From NCBI GenBank assembly GCA_963662155.1, contig OY759261.1, positions 46,538,411-46,602,410 of the forward strand: a stretch of 64,000 nucleotides of DNA. The letters run 5' to 3'. The notes under the pieces were generated by a model that was not told the DNA's origin, did no database searches, and saw only the letters and a list, made by a program, of their open reading frames with translations. Origin of the DNA: Lamellibrachia columna (taxonomy: Eukaryota > Annelida > Polychaeta > Sabellida > Siboglinidae). This document shows, piece after piece, positions 1 to 9,350 of this stretch; within the stretch, counting starts at the first letter, position 1, and each line of letters starts with the position of its first letter. The position numbers were made by a program, and so were the translations under genes.

Positions 1-1204
1 GGTTAGAATACATAGTCACTGTACCCACTGTACACATCTAGAATACATAATCACAGTAACCACAGTACACGGCTAGAAAACATAATCAATGTAACCACAT
101 TACACGGCTGGAACACATAATCACAGTAAATTCATAGTCACTGTACCCACAGTACAAAACTAAAATACATAGTCACTTAACCCACAGTACACAGCTAGAA
201 TGTATAATCACTGGACACACAGTACACAACTAGAATACATAGTCAATGTATGCACAGTGCACAGCTACAGTACATAGACCTGTACCCACAGTACATGGCT
301 ACAATACATAGTCACTGTACCCACATTACTCAGCTAGCGTACATAGTCACTGTACCCGCAGTGCACATCTAGAATATAAAGTCACTGTACCCACAGTACA
401 AAGATATAATACATAGTTACTGTACCCACAGTACACAGCTACAGTTCATAGTCATTCTACCCACAGTACACATCTAGAATACATAGTCACTGTATCCAGA
501 GTACACAGCTAAATTACATAGTCACTGTACCCACATTACACAGCTATAATACTTAGTCACTGTACACAAAGTACACAGCTATAATACATATTCACTGTAC
601 CCAAAGTACACAGCTAGAATATATAGTCACTGTACACACAGTACACAGCTAGCATACATAGACATTGTACCCACAGTACACAGCTAGAATATATAGTCAC
701 TATACCCAGAGTACACAACTAGAATACATATTCACTGTACCCACAGTAAACAACTAGAATACATAATAATAATAATCACTGTACCCACATTAACCCACTA
801 CAATTCCTAGTCACTGTACCCACATTACTCAGCTAGCATACATAGTCACTGTACCCACAGTGCACACCTAGTATACAATGTTACTGTACCCACAGTACAC
901 AGTTAGAATACATAGTAACTGTTCCCACAGTACTCAACTTTAATACATAGTCACTATACCCACAGTACACAAATAAAATACAGCTATAATGCATTGTCAC
1001 TACATCTCCAGTACACGATTAGAATACACAGTTACTGCTCACCCAGGACACAGCTCGAATACATGGTCGCTGCTGTATCTCCACCACACAGCTGTAAGAT
1101 ATAGTCACTACAACTCCAGTACACAAATAGAATACACAGTTACTGCTAGAATACATGACCAGTGCACCCTCAGTACACATCTAGAATATATATACAGTAA
1201 GTTG
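1..1204. repeat. 35-bp satellite, left arm
   Basis: About 34 diverged tandem copies of a 35-bp unit. The recurring core is CTAGAATACATAGTCACTGT followed by ACCCACAGTACACAG. Each unit holds a short dyad, ACTGT/ACAGT separated by four bases. Copies differ by point changes and small indels, much more than the two palindrome arms differ from each other. The array therefore diverged before the arms were duplicated or homogenised. Short open frames here are satellite artefacts. Confidence 0.93.
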
Positions 1205-1393
1205 CTACGAACTCAATAATGGCGGTTGTGATGACGACACGACGATCTCAGCCGTCTTATATACCATGCTAGAAATAAGCCAGACAACTGACGTCAGCCT
1301 CGGAACAATACCACAGTAATCAGAAAACGACGCCGGGCATCCATCACGGAAGGAAAAAGTGGGGTTACGCGTACGCAGACAGCGGTAGAACAT
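1205..1393 (-). promoter_or_regulatory. Promoter-like unique block, left arm, reading outward
   Basis: This is the mirror image of 4372-4560. Read on the minus strand it has a perfect CRE (TGACGTCA, 1289-1296), then a TATA box (TATATAAG, 1256-1263), and about 31 bases beyond the TATA start an initiator-like TCATCAC, followed by a YY1-like CCGCCATTATT. It is the only non-repetitive block between the 35-bp and 20-bp satellites. Transcription from it would run out of the palindrome through the 35-bp satellite. Promoter activity is inferred from motif order and spacing. Confidence 0.5.
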
Positions 1394-2529
1394 GCTGTAT
1401 TACAGGCTGTCGTGCTGTATTACAGGCTGTCGTGCTGTATTACAGGCTGTCTTGCTGTATTACAGGCTGTCTAGCTGTATTACAGGCTGCCATGCTGTAT
1501 AACAGGCTGTCTTGCTGTATTACAGACTGTCTTGCTGTATAACAGGCTGTCATGCTGTATTACAGGCTGCCCTGCTGTATTACATGCTGTCTTGCTGTAT
1601 TACAGGCTGCCTTGCTGTATTACAGGCTGTCTTGCTGTATTACAGGCTGCCCTGCTGTATTACAGGCTGTCTTGCTGTATAGCAGGCTGTCTTGCTGTAT
1701 TACAGACTGTCTTGCTGTATAACAGGCCGCCCTGCTGTATTACAGGCGGTCCTGCTGTATAACAGGCTGCCATGCTGTATTACAGGCTGTCTAGCTGTAT
1801 TACAGGCTGCCATGCTGTATTACAGGCTGTCTTGCTGTATTACAGGCGGTCCTGCTGTATAACAGGCTGCCATGCTGTATTACAGGCTGTCTTGCTGTAT
1901 AACAGGCTGTCTTGCTGTATTACAGGCTGTCTTGCTGTATTACATGCTGTATTACAGGCTGTCTTGCTGTATTACAGGCTGTCTTTCTGTATAACAGGCT
2001 GCCATGCTGTATTACAGGCTGTCTTGCTGTATAACAGGCTGTCTTGCTGTATTACAGACTGTCTTGCTGTATAACAGGCCGCCCTGCTGTATTACAGGCG
2101 GTCCTGCTGTATAACAGGCGGCCATGCTGTATTACAGGCTGTCTTGCTGTATTACAGGCTGTCTAGCTGTATTACAGGCTGCCATGCTGTATTACAGGCT
2201 GTCTTGCTGTATTACAGGCGGTCCTGCTGTATAACAGGCTGTCATGCTGTATTACAGGCTGTCTTGCTGTATAACAGGCTGTCTTGCTGTATTACAGGCT
2301 GTCATGCTGTATTACAGGCTGTATTACAGGCTGTCTTGCTGTATTACAGGCTGCCTTGCTGTATTACAGGCTGTCTTGCTGTATAACAGGCTGCCATGCT
2401 GTATTACATGCTGCCATGCTGTATTACAGGCTGCCATGCTGTATTACAGACTGCCGTGCTGTATTACAGGCTGTCGTGCTGTATTACAGGCTGTCTTGCT
2501 GTATTGCAGGCTGTCTTGCTGTATTACAG
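1394..2529. repeat. 20-bp satellite, left arm
   Basis: About 57 head-to-tail copies of TGCTGTATTACAGGCTGTCT with point variants (aaca for taca, ctgcc for ctgtc, gcggtcc). Occasional 10-bp half units occur, for example near 1945 and 2320. The unit contains the 11-bp palindrome CTGTATTACAG. Because 20 bp is not a multiple of three, the array is open in several frames and yields repetitive cysteine/tyrosine-rich frames that have no sign of being genes. Confidence 0.97.
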
Positions 2530-2690
2530 GTGATGGACGCAATGTGTAAAGAGCCAGGATGTGGCTGGAAGTAGGAGAAACAGAGGATAGTATGGTGGAG
2601 GCAATGTGTAAGGAGGAAGGGTGTGGCTTGAGGTAGGAAAGACAGAGGACAGTATGGTGGACGCAATGTGTCAGGAGTCAGGATCAACAT
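2530..2690. repeat. 62-bp tandem repeat, left arm (mirror at 3075-3235)
   Basis: About 2.4 copies with a 62-bp period. GCAATGTGTA/GCAATGTGTC recurs at 2539, 2601 and 2663, and each copy includes a GTGGCTxGAxGTAGGA-like segment. It joins the 20-bp satellite to the 10-bp repeat. Confidence 0.85.
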
Positions 2691-2760
2691 TACACAACTT
2701 CACACAACTTCGCACAACTTCGCACAACTTCACACAACTTCACACAACTTCACACAACTT
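2691..2760. repeat. 10-bp tandem repeat, left arm (mirror at 3005-3074)
   Basis: Seven copies of CACAACTTCA with occasional A-to-G change (CGCAACTTC type), mirrored in the right arm. Confidence 0.93.
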
Positions 2761-2825
2761 TACCTTCTGATTACCACACCTCACCACCCCCACCATAGAG
2801 TAATGAGACGAGCATAGCCATCTGA

Positions 2826-2839
2826 CCACCAGGGGGCGC
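2826..2839 (+). promoter_or_regulatory. CTCF-like motif, left of palindrome centre
   Basis: CCACCAGGGGGCGC matches the core of the bilaterian CTCF consensus. It is followed by a GC-rich run (2840-2852). With its mirror at 2926-2939 it forms a convergent pair about 87 bp apart around the palindrome centre. Occupancy is inferred from the motif only. Confidence 0.5.
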
Positions 2840-2870
2840 AGGGGCGCGCGCGATTACAGGAAAAAGGTGT

Positions 2871-2894
2871 ATTTCGCGGAAAAAGGTGTATTAG
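2871..2894. other. Palindrome centre spacer
   Basis: This 24-bp asymmetric spacer separates the arms. It contains GCGGAAAAAGGTGTATTAG, which partly repeats the end of the left arm in direct orientation. One extra repeat copy was therefore inserted at, or survived, the inversion junction. Confidence 0.9.
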
Positions 2895-2925
2895 ACACCT
2901 TTTTCCTGTAATCGCGCGCGCCCCT

Positions 2926-2939
2926 GCGCCCCCTGGTGG
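2926..2939 (-). promoter_or_regulatory. CTCF-like motif, right of palindrome centre
   Basis: GCGCCCCCTGGTGG is the exact mirror of the 2826-2839 motif, in the opposite orientation. Confidence 0.5.
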
Positions 2940-3235
2940 TCAGATGGCTATGCTCGTCTCTTTACTCTATGGTGGGGGTGGTGAGGTGTGGTAATCAGAA
3001 GGTAAAGTTGTGTGAAGTTGTGTGAAGTTGTGTGAAGTTGTGCGAAGTTGTGCGAAGTTGTGTGAAGTTGTGTAATGTTGATCCTGACTCCTGACACATT
3101 GCGTCCACCATACTGTCCTCTGTCTTTCCTACCTCAAGCCACACCCTTCCTCCTTACACATTGCCTCCACCATACTATCCTCTGTTTCTCCTACTTCCAG
3201 CCACATCCTGGCTCTTTACACATTGCGTCCATCAC

Positions 3236-4371
3236 CTGTAATACAGCAAGACAGCCTGCAATACAGCAAGACAGCCTGTAATACAGCACGACAGCCTGTA
3301 ATACAGCACGGCAGTCTGTAATACAGCATGGCAGCCTGTAATACAGCATGGCAGCATGTAATACAGCATGGCAGCCTGTTATACAGCAAGACAGCCTGTA
3401 ATACAGCAAGGCAGCCTGTAATACAGCAAGACAGCCTGTAATACAGCCTGTAATACAGCATGACAGCCTGTAATACAGCAAGACAGCCTGTTATACAGCA
3501 AGACAGCCTGTAATACAGCATGACAGCCTGTTATACAGCAGGACCGCCTGTAATACAGCAAGACAGCCTGTAATACAGCATGGCAGCCTGTAATACAGCT
3601 AGACAGCCTGTAATACAGCAAGACAGCCTGTAATACAGCATGGCCGCCTGTTATACAGCAGGACCGCCTGTAATACAGCAGGGCGGCCTGTTATACAGCA
3701 AGACAGTCTGTAATACAGCAAGACAGCCTGTTATACAGCAAGACAGCCTGTAATACAGCATGGCAGCCTGTTATACAGAAAGACAGCCTGTAATACAGCA
3801 AGACAGCCTGTAATACAGCATGTAATACAGCAAGACAGCCTGTAATACAGCAAGACAGCCTGTTATACAGCAAGACAGCCTGTAATACAGCATGGCAGCC
3901 TGTTATACAGCAGGACCGCCTGTAATACAGCAAGACAGCCTGTAATACAGCATGGCAGCCTGTAATACAGCTAGACAGCCTGTAATACAGCATGGCAGCC
4001 TGTTATACAGCAGGACCGCCTGTAATACAGCAGGGCGGCCTGTTATACAGCAAGACAGTCTGTAATACAGCAAGACAGCCTGCTATACAGCAAGACAGCC
4101 TGTAATACAGCAGGGCAGCCTGTAATACAGCAAGACAGCCTGTAATACAGCAAGGCAGCCTGTAATACAGCAAGACAGCATGTAATACAGCAGGGCAGCC
4201 TGTAATACAGCATGACAGCCTGTTATACAGCAAGACAGTCTGTAATACAGCAAGACAGCCTGTTATACAGCATGGCAGCCTGTAATACAGCTAGACAGCC
4301 TGTAATACAGCAAGACAGCCTGTAATACAGCACGACAGCCTGTAATACAGCACGACAGCCTGTAATACAGC
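3236..4371. repeat. 20-bp satellite, right arm
   Basis: Reverse complement of 1394-2529, about 57 copies with the same variants in mirrored order (unit read here as GCCTGTAATACAGCAAGACA). Identical variant order in the two arms shows that the arms were copied as whole blocks. Confidence 0.97.
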
Positions 4372-4560
4372 ATGTTCTACCGCTGTCTGCGTACGCGTAA
4401 CCCCACTTTTTCCTTCCGTGATGGATGCCCGGCGTCGTTTTCTGATTACTGTGGTATTGTTCCGAGGCTGACGTCAGTTGTCTGGCTTATTTCTAGCATG
4501 GTATATAAGACGGCTGAGATCGTCGTGTCGTCATCACAACCGCCATTATTGAGTTCGTAG
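4372..4560 (+). promoter_or_regulatory. Promoter-like unique block, right arm, reading outward
   Basis: CRE TGACGTCA lies at 4469-4476, TATA box TATATAAG at 4502-4509, an initiator-like TCATCAC at 4531-4537 (31 bases after the TATA start), and a YY1-like CCGCCATTATT at about 4540-4550. Spacing is that of a TATA/Inr core promoter. Downstream is the 35-bp satellite, not a recognisable gene, so any transcript would be satellite RNA. Activity is inferred. Confidence 0.5.
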
Positions 4561-5962
4561 CAACTTACTGTATATATATTCTAGATGTGTACTGAGGGTG
4601 CACTGGTCATGTATTCTAGCAGTAACTGTGTATTCTATTTGTGTACTGGAGTTGTAGTGACTATATCTTACAGCTGTGTGGTGGAGATACAGCAGCGACC
4701 ATGTATTCGAGCTGTGTCCTGGGTGAGCAGTAACTGTGTATTCTAATCGTGTACTGGAGATGTAGTGACAATGCATTATAGCTGTATTTTATTTGTGTAC
4801 TGTGGGTATAGTGACTATGTATTAAAGTTGAGTACTGTGGGAACAGTTACTATGTATTCTAACTGTGTACTGTGGGTACAGTAACATTGTATACTAGGTG
4901 TGCACTGTGGGTACAGTGACTATGTATGCTAGCTGAGTAATGTGGGTACAGTGACTAGGAATTGTAGTGGGTTAATGTGGGTACAGTGATTATTATTATT
5001 ATGTATTCTAGTTGTTTACTGTGGGTACAGTGAATATGTATTCTAGTTGTGTACTCTGGGTATAGTGACTATATATTCTAGCTGTGTACTGTGGGTACAA
5101 TGTCTATGTATGCTAGCTGTGTACTGTGTGTACAGTGACTATATATTCTAGCTGTGTACTTTGGGTACAGTGAATATGTATTATAGCTGTGTACTTTGTG
5201 TACAGTGACTAAGTATTATAGCTGTGTAATGTGGGTACAGTGACTATGTAATTTAGCTGTGTACTCTGGATACAGTGACTATGTATTCTAGATGTGTACT
5301 GTGGGTAGAATGACTATGAACTGTAGCTGTGTACTGTGGGTACAGTAACTATGTATTATATCTTTGTACTGTGGGTACAGTGACTTTATATTCTAGATGT
5401 GCACTGCGGGTACAGTGACTATGTACGCTAGCTGAGTAATGTGGGTACAGTGACTATGTATTGTAGCCATGTACTGTGGGTACAGGTCTATGTACTGTAG
5501 CTGTGCACTGTGCATACATTGACTATGTATTCTAGTTGTGTACTGTGTGTCCAGTGATTATACATTCTAGCTGTGTACTGTGGGTTAAGTGACTATGTAT
5601 TTTAGTTTTGTACTGTGGGTACAGTGACTATGAATTTACTGTGATTATGTGTTCCAGCCGTGTAATGTGGTTACATTGATTATGTTTTCTAGCCGTGTAC
5701 TGTGGTTACTGTGATTATGTATTCTAGATGTGTACAGTGGGTACAGTGACTATGTATTCTAACCGTGTACTGTTTGTACAATGAATATGTATTCTAGCTG
5801 TGTACTGTGGGTACAGTTACTATGTATTCTAGCTGTGTACTGTGGATACAGTGACTATGTATTCTAGATGTGTTCTGTTGGTACAGTGACTATGTACTGT
5901 AGCTGTGTATTGTGGGTACATCAACTAAGTATTCCAGCTCTGTACTGTGGGTACAGTGACTA
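4561..5962. repeat. 35-bp satellite, right arm and flank
   Basis: Mirror of 1-1204, continuing past the last visible mirror pair (5764) to about 5962. Core read on this strand: TGTGTACTGTGGGTACAGTG followed by ACTATGTATTCTAGC. Confidence 0.93.
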
Positions 5963-6026
5963 TTGAAACTAAAGTCCCGTTCTTTTTATAGCTAGGTGAA
6001 CGAACAAACACACTTCACTACATATG

Positions 6027-8487
6027 TGTGCTGGGTAAATTGTAGGAATTATGGGTAAATTGTAGGAATTATGGGTAAATTGTAGGAATTATGGGTAAAC
6101 TGTAGGAGTTATGGGTAAAGTGTAAGAGCGCACTATTTAACAATATTGACATATAACGAAAATATGCGTATGGCAAGAGACTTTAGAGTCCTCTGTCTAA
6201 CGTTTGTGGACGATATTGTGTCATTATTTTCACATATTTAATAAAATGTCCTTGTACTCTTATTCAATAGGAGAATTATGGGTAAATTGTAGGAATTATG
6301 GGTAAACTGTAGGAGTTATGGGTAAAGTGTAAGAGCGCACTATTTAACAATATTGACATATAACGAAAATATGCGTATGGCAAGAGACTTTAGAGTCCTC
6401 TGTCTAACGTTTGTGGACGATATTGTGTCATTATTTTCACATATTTAATAAAATGTCCTTGTACTCTTATTCAATAGGAGAATTATGGGTAAATTGTAGG
6501 AATTATGGGTAAACTGTAGGAGTTATGGGTAAAGTGTAAGAGCGCACTATTTAACAATATTTACATATAACGAAAATATGCGTATGGCAAGAGACTTTAG
6601 AGTCCTCTGTCTAACGTTTGTGGCCGATGTTGTGTCATTATTTTCACATATTTAATAAAATGTCCTTGTACTCTTATTCAATAGGAGAATTATGGGTAAA
6701 TTGTAGGAATTATGGGTAAACTGTAGGAGGTATGGGTAAAGTGTAAGAGCGCACTATTTAACAATATTGACATATAACAAAAATATGCGTATGGCAAGAG
6801 ACTTTAGAGTCCTCTGTCTAACGTTTGTGGACGATATTTTGTCATTATTTTCAAATATTTAATAAAATGTCCTTGTACTCTTATTCAATAGGAGACTTAT
6901 GGGTAAATTGTAGGAATTATGGGTAAATTGTAGGAATTATGGGTAAATTGTAGGAATTATGGGTAAACTGTAGGAGTTATGGGTAAAGTGTAAGAGCGCA
7001 CTATTTAACAATATTGACATATAACGAAAATATGCGTATGGCAAGAGACTTTAGAGTCATCTGTCTAACGTTTGTGGACGATATTGTGTCATTATTTTCA
7101 CATATTTAATAAAATGTCCTTGTACTCTTATTCAATAGGAGAATTATGGGTAAATTGTAGGAATTATGGGTAAACTGTAGGAGTTATGGGTAAAGTGTAA
7201 GAGCGCACTATTTAACAATATTGACATATAACGAAAATATGCGTATGGCAAGAGACTTTAGAGTCCTCTGTCTAACGTTTGTGGACGATATTGTGTCATT
7301 ATTTTCACATATTTAATAAAATGTCCTTGTACTCTTATTCAATAGGAGAATTATGGGTAAATTGTAGGAATTATGGGTAAACTGTAGGAGTTATGGGTAA
7401 AGTGTAAGAGCGCACTATTTAACAATATTTACATATAACGAAAATATGCGTATGGCAAGAGACTTTAGAGTCCTCTGTCTAACGTTTGTGGCCGATATTG
7501 TGTCATTATTTTCACATATTTAATAAAATGTCCTTGTACTCTTATTCAATAGGAGAATTATGGGTAAATTGTAGGAATTATGGGTAAACTGTAGGAGGTA
7601 TGGGTAAAGTGTAAGAGCGCACTATTTAACAATATTGACATATAACAAAAATATGCGTATGGCAAGAGACTTTAGAGTCCTCTGTCTAACGTTTGTGGAC
7701 GATATTTTGTCATTATTTTCAAATATTTAATAAAATGTCCTTGTACTCTTATTCAATAGGAGACTTATGGGTAAATTGTAGGAATTATGGGTAAATTGTA
7801 GGAATTATGGGTAAATTGTAGGAATTATGGGTAAACTGTAGGAGTTATGGGTAAAGTGTAAGAGCGCACTATTTAACAATATTGACATATAACGAAAATA
7901 TGCGTATGGCAAGAGACTTTAGAGTCCTCTGTCTAACGTTTGTGGACGATATTGTGTCATTATTTTCACATATTTAATAAAATGTCCTTGTACTCTTATT
8001 CAATAGGAGAATTATGGGTAAATTGTAGGAATTATGGGTAAACTGTAGGAGTTATGGGTAAAGTGTAAGAGCGCACTATTTAACAATATTGACATATAAC
8101 GAAAATATGCGTATGGCAAGAGACTTTAGAGTCCTCTGTCTAACGTTTGTGGCCGATATTGTGTCATTATTTTCACATATTTAATAAAATGTCCTTGTAC
8201 TCTTATTCAATAGGAGAATTATGGGTAAATTGTAGGAATTATGGGTAAACTGTAGGAGGTATGGGTAAAGTGTAAGAGCGCACTATTTAACAATATTGAC
8301 ATATAACGAAAATATGCGTATGGCAAGAGACTTTAGAGTCCTCTGTCTAACGTTTGTGGACGATATTGTGTCATTATTTTCAAATATTTAATAAAATGTC
8401 CTTGTACTCTTATTCAATAGGTGACTTATGGGTAAATTGTAGGAATTATGGGTAAACTGTAGGAGGTATGGGTAAAGTGTAAGAGCG
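6027..8487. repeat. Higher-order satellite, 207-bp unit, containing a protease-gene fragment
   Basis: The landmark GAGCGCA recurs at 6126, 6333, 6540, 6747, 6994, 7201, 7408, 7615, 7862, 8069, 8276 and 8483. Spacings are 207 bp, except two of 247 bp with two extra 20-bp units. Shared variants (GCCGAT, ATATTTTG, AAATATTT, the 40-bp expansion) repeat every fourth unit, giving an 868-bp higher-order period (6126-6994-7862). Each unit has 2-4 copies of a 20-bp subrepeat (TATGGGTAAATTGTAGGAAT type). Then comes a segment that aligns to the protease gene at 8738-8786, then AATAAA. In every copy the protease-like segment has TAG where the gene has the glutamine codon CAG. The last unit runs straight into the protease gene. 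Confidence 0.95.
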
Positions 8488-8931
8488 CATCCGAAGACCG
8501 CATCCGTCTTTGGTGGCGTCGTACCCCGAGATGGACTGCCTGCAACAATTGACGCTCTGCCGATCGCCTTCGTGTGCAACACCGACGACGCCGACGAACC
8601 GGGCGAACACTGGATAGCGCTGTACCTGTCCTCCGACGGGCGCGGCGAATACTTCTGTTCGTACGGTCTGCCGCCTCGTCACGCGGCGTTCCGCACCTTC
8701 TTGAACAAACACTGTTCCGAGTGGACTCATAACAGCACGAGACTCCAGAGTCCTCTGTCTAACGTTTGCGGACAATATTGCGTCACTTATATCATGCTTC
8801 GTTGTAACGGCGCTCCTATGAGAACTTTCGTCAACGCTTTCCACACCGATCTGGTCGCTAACGATTGTCGCGTGTTCGATTGGATCAGGCTGCTAAAAAA
8901 GGGTATACCGTACTATAACGTGTCATACTGA
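8482..8931 (+). pseudogene. Polinton/Maverick (adintovirus-like) adenain-type cysteine protease, N-terminally truncated
   Basis: The frame is open from 8476 to the stop at 8929-8931, with no ATG before the catalytic region; its 5' end is the satellite junction. The first family-like residues (VFGGVVPRDG) begin near 8506. The family is the C5-type peptidase of adenoviruses and Polintons, which matures capsid proteins. Visible landmarks are the active-site His in GEHW (codon 8608-8610), the oxyanion Gln in RLQSP (seven residues before the nucleophile, as in adenain) and the nucleophile Cys in NVCGQYC (8767-8769). The acidic residue expected in the F-x-S-Y-G position is Cys instead (YFCSYG), so the triad looks incomplete. 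Composition is clearly GC-richer than the AT-rich surroundings. No capsid, ATPase, polymerase or integrase gene lies next to it. It is most likely an endogenised fragment of a Polinton or related virus; whether it is expressed cannot be told. Confidence 0.85.
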
Positions 8932-9224
8932 GCCTCTGGCGCGGTGGTCGCTCCACCCGTAAGCTCGCCCTCGAACCTCTGGCGCGGTGGAGACACCCGT
9001 AAGTTCGCGACCTCTGGCGCGATGGTCACCATTCGCAAGTCGCCTCCACTTCATCATCATCTTCATCATACCCGGCTCGTTGTATCCAATCGCATACGAT
9101 CGCCTCGTTTGTACTGCTGCTGCTGCCGCTTTGTTGTATTTAATAAAATACGTGTGCACCGTACGATTGCGTTCGTCTCCTTACTGGGTCAACGACCCTT
9201 CGGCACATACACGTAACTAGGTCA
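8932..9224 (+). other. Probable 3' region of the protease fragment with poly(A) signal
   Basis: Three copies of a CCTCTGGCGCGRTGG-type motif lie directly after the stop (8933, 8978 and 9010 areas), each followed by a CCGTAAG- or CGCAAG-like element. A TTTAATAAAATACGTG stretch with AATAAA is at 9142-9147. The satellite units carry a similar TTTAATAAAATGTCCTTG, suggesting that they also include this 3' end. Confidence 0.45.
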
Positions 9225-9350
9225 CTGTTCGTTCCTCCTCCGGTCGCTAGGGGCGCGGCACGCGCATGCGCGCGACGCTGCGCCGCCGCCGCCGCCGCCG
9301 CCAGGGGGCGCTCCAAGGTCTAGTGCTGCTTTCTGATTGGCTGCGCGCAC
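9225..9350. promoter_or_regulatory. CpG-rich regulatory-looking block: NRF-1 palindrome, CTCF-like site, CCAAT box
   Basis: GCGCATGCGC (9262-9271) is an NRF-1-type palindrome. A (CCG)n tract leads into CCGCCAGGGGGCGC (9298-9311), a CTCF-like core of the same type as at the palindrome centre. An inverted CCAAT box (TGATTGGCTG) lies near 9336-9345. Together these resemble a CpG-island promoter or insulator, but no gene start is recognisable on either side. Confidence 0.4.

Larger units (their letters stand above)
1..5764. repeat. Giant inverted repeat (palindrome), arms at least 2.87 kb, 24-bp spacer
   Basis: Bases 1-2870 are the reverse complement of 2895-5764; paired positions sum to 5765. 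I checked the centre, the promoter block, the satellite boundaries and the outer end, and saw one mismatch (2804 versus 2961). The left arm reaches base 1 still matching, so the palindrome continues beyond the window. The spacer 2871-2894 carries an extra direct copy of GGAAAAAGGTGTATT (2860-2874 and 2878-2892), so the centre is slightly asymmetric. The near identity of the arms implies a recent origin or gene conversion. A palindromic mis-assembly is possible and must be excluded with long reads. Confidence 0.97.

Noticed and set aside
1394..4371. Open frames of up to 101 codons in Cys/Tyr/Leu-rich repeats, on both strands
   Set aside because: They are direct translations of the 20-bp satellite, are mirrored in both arms, and have no start context or non-repeat domain.
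6027..8487. CRISPR-like alternation of short repeats and spacers
   Set aside because: The 'spacers' are homologous to each other and the array is a contiguous higher-order satellite in a eukaryotic genome.
1..9224. A complete Polinton or virus genome
   Set aside because: Only a truncated protease is recognisable; no polymerase, ATPase, capsid or integrase frame occurs, and no Polinton-type terminal repeats bound it.
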